From the NCBI GenBank assembly GCA_029532415.1, contig JAQOTA010000067.1:434001-498000 (forward strand): a DNA stretch of 64,000 nt, given 5' to 3'. Numbering within the stretch: the first letter of the stretch is position 1; each line of letters starts with the position of its first letter. Made by a program: the position numbers and the translations under genes. This DNA is from Marasmius tenuissimus. Its lineage: Eukaryota; Basidiomycota; Agaricomycetes; Agaricales; Marasmiaceae. Positions 23,676 through 34,504 of this stretch are shown piece after piece. The notes beneath the pieces are model-generated. The model did no database searches and had not been told where the DNA came from. It saw only the letters and a program-made list of their open reading frames with translations.

Positions 23676-23677
23676 TA

Positions 23678-24108
23678 CAGTAATTCCTGTAAATAATGAG
23701 ACTCGCGAAAAAAATTTCGAAGAAAAAAAGAGCCGGAAGTCATATTCCAAACGGGTAATCAACAGGGGCTCACTGCTTCCTCCACACCGATTGGTGACGC
23801 CATCGCCAGTACCTACCGCTCCATCCCTGTCCTTCCTCCTCCTCCCTTCATCTGGATCTTCTCCTCCTTGTTTTGCTCGATATATGGCTATCGTGCCAAC
23901 AATATGCCATTGTAATGAATGTACACGGTCTACAATGTACGTGAGGCTTTGGGGCTCACGGTAGTGCTAGCAGCGACGCGAGATCCGGGAGGCCGCCTCC
24001 GACATCGGGACAGGGGTCGAGGTTGGTTCTCCTTTTTGGGACTTCGTCTTTTGCGGTTTTTTTTTTGAAACTTTTTTTTGGGAGTCTCATTATATACAGG
24101 AATAACTG
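23678..24108. mobile_element. Tc1/mariner-like MITE (431 bp) flanked by TA
   Basis: The ends are inverted repeats of about 30 bp. The left starts CAGTAATTCCTGTAAATAAT (23678 on); the right end read in reverse starts CAGTTATTCCTGTATATAAT (24108 down). GAGACTC follows in both, then A-rich tracts. Both sides are flanked by TA (23676-23677 and 24109-24110). A CAGT start with TA duplication is the mariner pattern. The interior has no open frame and is C/T-rich, so this is a non-autonomous copy. Confidence 0.75.
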
Positions 24109-24227
24109 TAACAGAAGTCATACGCGCGGAGTCTAGCCAGAGGCCTTGAATGGATACAGTATACCATATAGCCTCATTACGTCATTGTAGATCACAGTGG
24201 CTGGAGGACGCCTGCTACATGTACAGC

Positions 24228-24235
24228 TATATATT
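24228..24235 (+). promoter_or_regulatory. TATA-like element of the F-box gene
   Basis: TATATATT about 50 nt upstream of ATG 24278, just outside the MITE. Confidence 0.4.
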
Positions 24236-24277
24236 TGACGACAGCACTCCCGGAACTCACCTCACCATAATCCGAGG

Positions 24278-25826
24278 ATGAACAACATTCCAACGGAAAT
24301 ACTAGACGACATACTTCGGCTGTGTCCCCCCGCAGCACATCGTTCCACGATTTCTGTGTCGAAGAGACTCTATGCATGCTCCTTCCCGAAGGTGTTCCAA
24401 GCGTTATGTCTCGAGGATGAGGACGCCTGGCAATCAGCGGCTATATTCTGGTCAGCAATCATTGAGTCTCTGCGTCCAGGAAAATCGCCTTTGGAATGCT
24501 ACTGCTGGAAAATAAATGCAGTGGGCGGTAAGCGGATGTTGGCTACTCCGATATCCGTGACACTGGGTAAACCACAGACGACAACGTCCTGCTCTGGGAT
24601 GATATCCGAATCCCCCCATGGCAACGATCCTGTCAAGCATATCGTCCCTATTTTCCAGGTGATGGCGCACTTTCCGAACCTCACACGTTTGGGCATCGCG
24701 ATGATTCCATTTCCGTTCAGCGATATCCTCCTCCTCCTCCGCCACATCCCTCTTTTACAGGAATTGTCGTTGTATTCTCTTGAGAGGACGAACTCTAGCC
24801 ACATGTCGCGTGGTGGTGTCATCAACCAAGCGCTATTCCCTCCATCTTTATCCTCATTGTCGGTCAGGGGCGTACGACGCAGCTCCCTTCGACGCGAAGG
24901 ATGGGAGCTATTGGTCTTGCTCGCAAATTCACCCACCCTCCGATGCTTCGAACTCGACGTCATGACTTGGAAACCATTCTATAAAGTTTGGGAGTCACTT
25001 GTCAAAGCGTCCGGGCGATCATCAACATCGGTTCTACAGCCACAATGCTACTATACCAGCAACGGTGGGCCTGTGGTCTTCGAGATGTCTACCTCCCTCG
25101 AGTGTTTTGTGCTCCTCCCAAACGAAGATCGCGACAGTACCTACCGTTTAAACTCAGTACAAAGGTATATACATACCAGTGCAAGGAACGTGAAGTCCCT
25201 TTCCATTGCGTCCAGACAGAGCCCTATACCAGAAATTGATCCACTCCGTTCACCGAGCCTTCTTCATTTGCTCGAGTTCGAAGGAACGCCAGACGACTTT
25301 CTCCGATTCGATAACTCAGCTATTTCCACACGATGGAAAAAAATCATTTTCGTGGGGATAGGGGGCTTTCCAATCCTCGAGTCTCGGAACTATTCATCTT
25401 TGACCGAACTACACATTACCATTCCCCACGACCGAGACCTACCTTTCTTGCTGTGTGGCCACCCGTATCTCATAGCACTTCGGGTCACTTTACTAGAGGG
25501 GGAATTAGTGAGTCCTGCCGCACCGGGATACTTGTGTCTATCTTTCTGAAGTCGTTTGTTAGGTCAACCTTCTCAACCCAAGCTCCCTGACTTGCGTGCG
25601 ACTTGGATTTTCGTCATTGGTTCATATACATGTGGTATTTTGGAAGTCGGTCTCGTTAGCGGTGGCAGATTCTGTCTTTTGGAGATGGACATCCATCATG
25701 TCCTCTTCATTGCGAACTGTCAGATTCAACCAAGTTGATGACGCCTTCGACCACAGCTGGGCTCGAGACTCTGTTCTGCGTCCTTGGAAACGAACATCCC
25801 TCCCCGCGTACAATGCATCGAAATGA
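24278..25826 (+). CDS. F-box protein, probable SCF ubiquitin-ligase adaptor
   Basis: Exons 24278-25507 and 25563-25826, with a 55-nt intron (GTGAGT..TAG) and the frame kept; 497 residues. The N-terminus reads as a short F-box (IPTEILDDILRLCPP, then TISVSKRLYACSFPKVFQAL), which in this family binds Skp1 of an SCF ubiquitin ligase. Residues about 125-400 hold leucine-rich, repeat-like segments (HFPNLTRLGIAM, HIPLLQELSLYSLER, PSLSSLSVRGVRR, SPTLRCFELDVM, ARNVKSLSIA), a likely substrate-binding surface. The second exon adds WKSVSLAVADSVFWRWTS and a basic end. Agaricomycetes carry many such expanded F-box genes, and the target cannot be guessed. A mariner-like MITE ends 170 bp upstream, which could affect its promoter. 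Confidence 0.75.
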
Positions 25827-27400
25827 GATGGGAGAACCTGTATGTAAATTTGTCAATTATATAATTACGCCGGTAGTAATCCATAGACATTTACTCGAGA
25901 AGAATCTGGGGACGCAGGGCTTAGGACGATTTACGCATGAGCGCAAAAACTTGAGCATGATATGTAAGTAACGAATGAGTTGGATCTGAGTATGACGAAC
26001 CGAGACTTGTTGATCTACGTCAAACTAGCTCTACTTCCCAACCAACGAAACATATAGTAGCACGACTGGATCCCAAATTTGCAGGGCCTCGTTCGACGCG
26101 TCCCAGGCCCGGTCCTGAGACTCGTACCGTGCTTCTTTGATAGGCATAGTCTTTCATGTAGTTACTAGCAAGCGCTGAGCGCTGAGTTGTGTCGACTCTT
26201 CAACTGGTGCTGGGAGACTCTTAGTAATAATGTATGCGAGAGTTGGAACGGATGGACAGGCCACGATACTCTCGGGAGATGGTCGTATCAGAGACGAAGC
26301 CGTTTCGAACTCTCTCTTGGATCTCCTGATGTAGGCATGGGAAGGCTGTTGGGCACCGACAGCACCAAACCAGTGGAAATACAAGAACTATTTGATCAGC
26401 CATGACCAAGTTATAATTCAAGAAGGGAATTACGGGGAAAACCCGCGTATCGAGATTGAGGCAAGCCTGTGATAAAAGGCGACTGGCCAAACTATAGGTA
26501 GCGTTATTTCAGCTTAACGATATCTCTCGAACGGGAGACAGAACGGGAGACATCGCGAACGCCGAACGTTCAGGGGTTTGTTTCGTACCTTACGTATACA
26601 CCCCAACTCAATCCCACTCGATCGAGCTTCTCAAGCCGCTTTCAGGCTCGAGCTTGGCCCCCCTCTCGGTTACAATTTACCGCCGTGGATCGCATCGTCC
26701 CTCAGTCATACAGGGCAACTGAGAATGCGCGGCCAAGGGGAGTCTGATTTTTGGCGACCACGTCCCAAGCACTCACATCCTTCCTACGACGTTGAGGATC
26801 CCCTAACTTGCACTATACAAGCCGTTAGAGGGGCAAAAGCGAGGTATAAATGACCTTTTTGAGTGTGTAAAATGTGGTGGGAAGGTGAGTAATTCAATTC
26901 TACGAGTGCTACACTCAATTTCAGGAAGTACCACTGGCCACGCAAAAACCCATGGTCACCAATTGTGATCGCGTCAAGTTTTCTGGACAGTTCGTCATAC
27001 TCTGTCATACTCGTGGGATTCCGCCATTCGAGCAAATTAAATAACCTCATTCTGTATAATCAACTCTTATAGCACAAACAGCCAATTGTTATACTATGTT
27101 ATTCGGCCGCTGTCGCATATGGCTATCGTAGAGCATGCATTATGGGTGAGCACTCTGCTTTTGGACTGTCAAATCATATCATATACAATATAGCATTTAC
27201 TTGCAGATCTCAGGCTATAGCGACGACATGGATACTCAAGAGGTCTAAACTCGGTAGAACAGCGCACTATATAAGAGCATCATGAATAAGCACTGTTTTT
27301 ACTCCAGATCAAGCCACGATTTAGCAGCGTGGTCACTCGTCAGGCATGTCATTTTTCTCATATTTCAATCTGTTGCTCATTTACACCATTAGAGCACTCC
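25827..27400. other. Intergenic region upstream of the Tnp2 transposase
   Basis: A 12-bp direct repeat (GAACGGGAGACA twice) lies at 26529-26552. A 91-residue frame at 26578-26853 and its minus-strand shadow are not convincing. A TATATAAG at 27268-27275 may be the transposase promoter. I could not find clear CACTA-type ends on either side of the transposase. Confidence 0.4.
27268..27275 (+). promoter_or_regulatory. TATA box, probable promoter of the Tnp2-type transposase
   Basis: TATATAAG, 126 nt upstream of the transposase ATG at 27401. Confidence 0.4.
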
Positions 27401-30400
27401 ATGGAAGGACGAGAGCCCAGTCTTGGCAATATATGCACATGCTCAGAGCACAGGTGCAACGAAGGCCGATTAGAAGATGGGACACCCGGTAAAGTCATCA
27501 AAAATCCAGCCACATTTAGGAGGCACCGCAGGGATGAGGAAGACCGTCTTCGTGTCCAAGCGACCCGGACCATGTTCCACGAAGCCATAACTCGCCAGGA
27601 GGAAATTCTTCGACGTGACGAAGGGTCCTTGCTGCAACGTCTTCAGACCTTATCCGTACACGACCAGGTTCCCGCTTCTCAGAGCGACAATCCTGACCCC
27701 CGTTCTCGTTCGCAGGATCTAGTCAACACTATCGGGCATGTGAAAGATGAGCTGGGGACTTTGCTTGAGAGAATTCCCCAGCGTAGTTCTTTCTCCGGGG
27801 TCTCTGCCAACTACTCCGTGGACCAGTCACGGCTTGAACTTCGCAGGTGCCGAGCCGAGGTAGTGGGACTCCATAAACGTTTCCTAAACATCTTGAGCTC
27901 GAGTCGTCTTCGATCGTCCTCAGCCATCATCATGCGAGATGAGGTCCTGCTAGACTTCAAGGGAGCATTTTGCACACTAAAGGAAGAGAGAGAATACTGG
28001 CTGAAGGTCAAGGAGAACCCACAAACGGAGCCATTAGCGACGTTTAATCAACAACAAGCTGAGTTACCCCCAAATCGCATCGTCACTACCGGCGAGTTTA
28101 TCCATTCTCCTTGGGCTGAAGCTGCTTACTGACGATTGGGGTAGATGAGCATTACGAGGAACTTCTTCCTCAATACGGCTTTATTGCTGCGACGATATTT
28201 TTGGTCGCCGTTTGTCGGATCGTCTTCGGGTTCTCTCGACGTGGTTGCACCTGGATCTTCGATATGGTATCCGTCATTGTGCACTCGACCCTCAAGCAAG
28301 CTCTTGGAGCGCCGCTCAATCCCATGTGGCAGAAGCTCGTGGGCCATCTGCCAAAAGATGATCGTAGCGCCACTCACCAACTTCGCTTGGGAGGTCGTTA
28401 CACCATTTACGCCACTTGTCCAGAATGCCATCAACTTCATAGCAGAGACGAGGGACGTTGGGGAGTCAACGGGTACCCCTCGACTTGCGGGACACTACTA
28501 GGCATGCGTAAAGCCAGACGATGTAACGCACTTCTTCTCCGCTCCAAAACCATACGAGAAGCCGCCCTCAAGGTCCCAATCCGACCTTTTATTCTCTTCG
28601 ACCTCAAGGAGTGGACAGGAGAACTCGTCTCTCGGCCAGGATACGAAAAGGCAATGGTGGTTGGCAATAGGAATACCCCAGATGCTGGAGAAATTAGAGA
28701 CATCTTCCAGGGATCATTCCTCCGCAATTTCCGCGGGAGAGATGGGAAGCTCTTTGTTGATCCTCGCCGCCAGACCTCCAAAGAACAGGTGGAAGGCCGT
28801 TATATCTTCTCCCTTGGCCTTGATTTCTTTAATCCTTTGACCAACAAGCAAGCAGGCAAAAAACGTTCGGTTGGGCTACTGGCTATGACATGCTTGAGCC
28901 TGCCGCTAGACCTTCGTTACCGCACCGAGAATTTGTTCCTTGCAGGTATAATCCCCAGTCCAGAGCCTCCTGTGACGCACATAAACGGCTACCTACGACC
29001 ATTGGTTGACGTCCTCCTTCTGTTCTGGGAAGGAATATGGTTCTCACGAACGGCAGACTATGCACTAGGAAGACTCGTCCTAATTGCGCTCGTACTAGTA
29101 ATTTGTGACTTACCGGGCGCCAGGAAGCTCATGAGTTTGGGCGCTCATAATCACAGGTGCTACTGTTCCCGGTGTTGGTGCAGACTAGATGATCGGCTTG
29201 ACCCAGGGAGCGAGCGCCCCGTCCGGTATAATAGATCGGACTACGACCATTGGAGCCCTCGCAGGCCGGAGGAGGTTCGCCAGATTGCGACAAGCTATCG
29301 GGATGCCTCCAATGACAAACTACGGGCGGAAATATTCCAACGCTATGGGGTACGGTGGTCAGAACTTCTTCGGCTACCCTACTTCGACCCGGTCTCTATG
29401 CTCGTCATCGATCCGATGCATAACTTGTTCCTCGGGCTGTTACAAGAGCACTGTCGTTCGATTCTCAGCTACCAACCTGGCATCGATAAGCCTAAGAACA
29501 AGACTTCGAGAGTGCAAGTAGACGAGAAGGTTCTTCCTGTCATCGTACCACCAATCGAGACTACGGCTGCCGAAGGACCAGTTTCCGACAAGGAGCAACA
29601 AAACAAAAATTTGAACAAGATCATCAAAGACCTAGAAGGAGAGGTCAGCCCTGGTGACCGCACACGTCTCGTCAAAAGTTGGAAAAAACCGAAAATGCTC
29701 CTGCCCCTTCAACACCTTGTCAGGACCCTGGTAGGACCGCACGCTAAGCCAAAAGTCTCATCCCGAGACCGGCTGAGTAGTGCGACATGTGCCATGCTGG
29801 CTGAATGGGTCATGAATTTGGTGAGTGCAACAAGGGTGTTTCCATCGAGCTGCTATTGATTGCTGCTGGCAGCTCCACGAGAACGAGGATGAACCTGAAT
29901 GGAACAAGATGACCATCAACAACCCCGGGGAGGAGGATAAATGGGCATTGGATTTGCGTCGGGCGGTAAATTATTTCAGGAAATTGGGCTGGGAACGTCT
30001 TAAAGATCCGAACTCTCGACCGGAGTTTGTCGAGTATTTGAGCAAAAGGCGAAAGAATGTGTTGGTGTTTCTCCACCAGACACTGGCGAAAAGTGCTAGG
30101 ATATATGACCCCGAGATGACTACTCTGGACTCCCACCTCGAGGAAACAAGAGAGGGGAGAGATACAAAAAAACGCCGGAGACGTGAGGCGGAGGAGATGG
30201 CAGAGATTCTATTCGATTGGGTGAGTCGACCTGACGTTGGGTACAAGATTCTGGGTATTGAATTTACATTGAACAGCGAGTGCAACAAAGACCCACATTC
30301 CCCGATACCCATAACGCCGACGACCTGGAGAGTTTTGGGCGTCTCACGAAAGAAGAGATCACGGAAATACAGAGAGATATAGCAAGGACGATCAAACCCT

Positions 30401-31625
30401 CATGGGTTACACCCGTTCCCACCTCGAGCCACGGCCACGGCAAATTGAAGGCGGACCAGTGGAGAATTTTTGGAACCCTCCATCTTGTCGTGAGCTTAAT
30501 TCGGTTATGGTCGCGGAACTCCAGCGACCCCGCATCCGTACGTCGAAAGGATGTTCTGGACGTGACTTTCAAGCTCATCTCAGCTGTCATCGTCGCCACC
30601 TCACGTGTAACCTCCCAGAAACACGCAGAGACGTACCACACCCTCATCACAGACTACCTCAGTGGATTGATGCGTTTGCTACCTGATTATAATCTTCATC
30701 CAAACCATCATTGTGCAATGCACCTCCACGAATTCTTGCTTATGTTTGGGCCAGTTCATTCGTGGTGGGCATTTGCAATGGAGAGAATGATCGGAGGGCT
30801 GCAACGGATACCGACGAATTACAAACCCGGTAGGTGCTCAGAGCCTTTAATTGAATCAGCCTTTGAATGATGTATAGGGGAATATGAGGAGACCATCGCT
30901 AGAGGTTTCTCGGAAAGGGCAAGGCTAAGGGCCTTCTTCCTCCGCACAAACGTTCCTGATACTCTCAGGTCCATCTTAGCCCCTTTCAATCGAGTCCTCA
31001 GTCCGAATCCAAGGGATACCCTCACAAAGGATATTCTAGAACTTTCGGAATCCACGTTTGGTGAAGACGTAGACACCGAAGAATCGACGGAAAATCCCGA
31101 AATCGGTGATACCTTCAAACCAGATTGGCGACCGCTTCCCGTCGATCTAGCATATTTGTTTGAAGCTCAAGGACTGCAGAGACCCTCCAAGATCCAACTA
31201 CTCAATCGCACCAGTCAGGGGGGTGTCAACTATTCGGTCAGGAGTTTTCACCAGGGAAACAGTCAAGTGATGGTTGAAGACGTGCCGGCTGTAATCGAGA
31301 AGATCGTGAGAGACGGCCACGGCCAGACGTATGCTCTCGTACGGACGCACTGCCGTGCTCAAGTCTCCTTCGACCCCTATCGACAATATCCAATCTTGCA
31401 GGCAGGCTTGTGGAGCACGCAGTACGCAGGCGAAATTCGAATCCTCAAGTCCTCCGAGTTACGAGTACACTTCGCGAGGTGCGATATCCATTGGGAAGGT
31501 CAAACACTCGCAGTCGTGGTGTCACTAGCCAGAGTACGTCCTTTCATATAGATCTTACACTACGACTGACACTCCACAAGACATGGACAGATGCCCTAGT
31601 TGATGATTCACTCGACGACGAATAA
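27401..31625 (+). mobile_element. EnSpm/CACTA-like (Tnp2-type) transposase gene, nearly intact
   Basis: Coding blocks: 27401 to about 28090, 28145-29820, 29873-30220, 30277-30829, 30878-31533 and 31581-31625. All joins but the first are clean GT..AG and in frame. The N-terminus has the cysteine cluster CTCSEHRCNEG followed by a R/H-rich helix, as at the start of this family. The second block has SRRGCTWIFDMVSV, CPECHQLH, LGAHNHRCYCSRCWC and DPMHNLFLGLLQEHC, hallmarks of the Tnp2 core. The fourth has HPNHHCAMHLHEFLLMFGP, then VHSWWAFAMERMIGGLQRI, the conserved region after the core. The gene is long (roughly 1,300 residues). The join between blocks 1 and 2 is unresolved: the acceptor at 28144 is good, but every donor I tried leaves the frame one base off, so a small indel or an unusual intron is possible there. 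No terminal repeats were identified. Confidence 0.8.
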
Positions 31626-31996
31626 AGAAAGTGTAGAAACTGGTTGGTCCCCCAAATCCCCATTCGCATACGGAATTATGATATGTAACGTCGAAATTAA
31701 ATCGAAAGCCCCTAGGTCTAAATGTGGACTCAATTAGCAGAAATCTCGTGTGCCCTCACTCGCAATCCTCTCGGCCTGATTGTAAGTTGCACACCTTCAT
31801 CTCTTCAAAAATGAGTTGAGTCATAGTAAGGACGGGTCACGGGTTGCAAATCAGAATTGAGAGATGAAAAGATAGATGAGAATACATGAAACGAGTCATG
31901 AGGGTCACGATCAGTCAATGGTTCATGGCTCCGTCCAATTGAATTAGTACGCGATTTAGGTACCATTGTGACTTGCGTGCCTTCACCGCGACCACC

Positions 31997-32373
31997 ATGT
32001 CAACGACGAGACTCAGAGCCTTTTCCTGTTACTCAGCTTCCTCCAGGCGGATCTCAGACTCATTCTCGTCTCTCGCCGATTCAGCTTTTTGCAGTCAGTT
32101 TGTTGTTGTTAAGATGCAAGGACCTAAATGGGCAGAGTATTGGACCGGAGGCTTGGATGCAACCGATTCGTCTCATTTCATTGATATTGTCAATTTGGTA
32201 AGTTTTTCCTCCACTTGAGCGATGAAAACTTGATCTGACTGGGTGCAATATGTATATAGTCTGTTCCGAAGCGGATGGGCGGTCTCAAAACGGACACATC
32301 AGGTTATATCGTATGCAATATCGATTTGCATGGATGTAACTTGTATATGTCTCTCTTGGTCTGGGATACATAA
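31997..32373 (+). CDS. Small unknown two-exon protein
   Basis: Exons 31997-32197 and 32260-32373, with a 62-nt intron (GTAAGT..TATAG) and the frame kept; 104 residues. The N-terminal 35 residues are rich in S, R and A (MSTTRLRAFSCYSASSRR), resembling a mitochondrial presequence. The rest includes MQGPKWAEYWTGGLDATD, then IVNLSVPKRMGG and a C-terminal NLYMSLLVWDT. No family is recognised. Its stop lies 8 bp from the stop of the convergent gene 32382-32897. Confidence 0.4.
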
Positions 32374-32381
32374 GATATAGA

Positions 32382-32897
32382 TTAGGAATGATCCTGTTGT
32401 TCCTTCAATTTCAAATTGGGACCAATCGGGACGGCTAGGCGACGCATGTAACGACGGCGGTTATCGTCGGTCTTGAATGGAATACCTACTCCTCGACACT
32501 GTACACTGAGGGTTTCAACAACCTCTGTAAGGTTCGTGATGTTACCGTGTCCAATCACCATGAGTGTAATCTGAAGAGTCTTCATTAGTCTTCGTTAGTC
32601 AATGTCCACAGTTTGCGCAGTCCGCACTTTAGAACCGGAAGCTAAATGATAGCTCCTGATCGCATGCCAGACGGCGTTCACTATACTGGAGGCCTTGTCA
32701 TCGAGCTTTCTGAAGTCGATGGTGAGCTCTTCTGTCGAGGAATTCAGGGTCTTGATGGTTTCGTAGAGTTTGGTTGACTGTTTTCGCTCACCACGCCGAT
32801 TTTTAGCAGGCTGATAATGAAGGGTCGTTTTTATGATCTTCCCTTGACTCCTCCCGTCTCTACTGAGGGCGGCCCATATATCAACGAACACGGTCAT
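32382..32897 (-). CDS. Unknown 152-residue two-exon protein
   Basis: Minus-strand exons 32628-32897 and 32382-32570, separated by a 57-nt intron (GTGCGG..CAG with a strong TGACTAAC branch site); the frame is kept. The protein begins MTVFVDIWAALSRDG and continues with a K/T-rich stretch, two helices (FRKLDDKASSIVNAVWHAI) and a second-exon block ITLMVIGHGNITNLTEV, then a basic patch NRRRYMRRL. The hydrophobic strand ending in GHGN is suggestive of an alpha/beta fold, but no catalytic set can be named. It converges with the gene ending at 32373. Confidence 0.5.
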
Positions 32898-34504
32898 TCG
32901 ACCTGGGATCGCCTAGATAGGTCCCAGGAAGGTTCTTAGCCTATGTACAGCCCCATGATGGGTTGGATCGAGTCTCATACATCAATCAACTGTCGGATTT
33001 GCCGATGTGCTTGGGCCTCGGTGTGCTTGCCATTCTGATTTCGACCTGAGGAGAGAAACTCTGGCTAGGACGGAGCGATCAATTGTGCGCCATCACATAC
33101 CTATGTCACCAAACCTGGAGCCCTTGGCGTATTCGTTGCGCCGGGAAGTCATGTTGCTTCTATGGTGAAACTGGGTAACTTTCGCTGCTCAATTTAAACG
33201 ACTCGTTCTCGCCATTAGACGACCAATGATCAAGATGTATAATGGGTCGAAACGGACACGGGGGTGAATGCATATTGATGCATAACAATGCATAACGAAT
33301 TGACAGAGTTCGCCACCGCCTCAGATTTATCAGATGTTTTCGAGGCATTCGCTCATCTTAGCACACGGCACGTACTTAGCAGATGTCTGACCGCATTCAT
33401 GTTCACCCATTAATCCTCAGTGAATGACCACCCCACAGCAAAACGTTGTCCATAACTACCCACCACGCTCTACACTCGCGACCGAACGGTTTCCTTTTAA
33501 CAACAAGGCAAGCTGTGAACGGCATGTTTGGTCTCGCAGGTTTGGACACAAGGACTATCTTTATAACAGGTTACCCAAGTCGGAATACGAGTAGGTGTGA
33601 AAGCGCCTTACATGCAGCGAGCCACCCTTACTTCTTTCTCGAAACACTCCTCAACATGGTGGAGATTGTGGACCCTACTACAAACCCAACCTCATGCCAG
33701 TTGTCAGAAAACTTCGGCCGGCCATATAAGGGTACCGCCCATATTTGGGCTTTTATTCCCCATTTATGGGGGGTTCCCCGACTAATTTGGGGCTTTTATG
33801 CCCCATATATGGAGCCTTATAAGCGAATTTCGGCATATATACCCTTTTTTTGGGAAGAGTTATCCAGAAAAGGCCTTATTAGGTCATCGGGCAGTTTTGC
33901 GACACTGTCATTCAGGTAGATTGCCTTCAGAGGCCATAAGCTCCTGGGACCGAACGCTCAAGTCAGTCTGCGGAGAACGTCCTGGAGATTTCCACGTCGA
34001 CCACGCCGGATATTTCCGGGCTAGAGGCCAGAGGGGGCCGAATTGTTGTGAACGAACAGGAGGTCGGGGGAATGCCATAAAACACGTCTTTGATGATCTA
34101 TCTCATCACGCAATATCCACGTAATAGCCCAATATGGTCCCACATAGTGCCTCATATTGTATATGTAGTACCCCTTCAATTGGTATAGAGGCGGGGAACG
34201 AATTATCCTCCTATAACGGTATACGTAGGTTCTCTCCCCTATTGGACCCACTCAATCGCGGTACTCGAGTACTCAAGCAAAGATCCGGTTATATCCACGC
34301 GTATACTTTATATACATGTATCATATGTATTCGTGCAAGTCTTTCAGTGGTACTTAACTGCATGCAATTCATTCTAACATATCATTCATTTCTAGCTTCG
34401 GACGTTCATTCTCTACACTTCTCTAATATATTTCATTATTTTGTGATCCAAGCCGTACCAATTTAAGAGCGCTGCTTGACCAAGCAGACTCATTCACAAC
34501 AACC
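32898..34504. other. Intergenic region with a short AT/GC-palindromic repeat
   Basis: A 157-residue frame at 33446-33919 runs through a repeated low-complexity stretch (33745-33815, separate entry) and is not credible. No gene is supported. Confidence 0.4.
33753..33814. repeat. Two diverged ~27-bp direct repeats with internal palindromes
   Basis: TTTGGGCTTTTATTCCCCAT followed by TTATGG, and about 34 bp later TTTGGGGCTTTTATGCCCCA followed by TATATGG. Each unit contains a GGGG/CCCC palindrome. A TATAAGG / CCTTATA pair brackets the block. It may be a remnant of a foldback element. Confidence 0.5.

Noticed and set aside
23930..24121. Lysine/arginine-rich minus-strand frame
   Set aside because: It is the translation of the A-rich end of the mariner-like MITE.
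28145..28501. 118-residue plus-strand frame starting at an ATG inside the transposase
   Set aside because: It overlaps the conserved transposase frame, which carries all family motifs; this frame does not.
27250..31700. CACTA ends for the Tnp2-type transposon
   Set aside because: A CACTA occurs at about 27265 next to the TATA box, but no matching TAGTG with an inverted partner was found downstream, so element ends were not called.
33446..33919. 157-residue plus-strand frame
   Set aside because: Its second half is the translation of a low-complexity direct repeat (W/P/Y-rich) and its first half has no motif.
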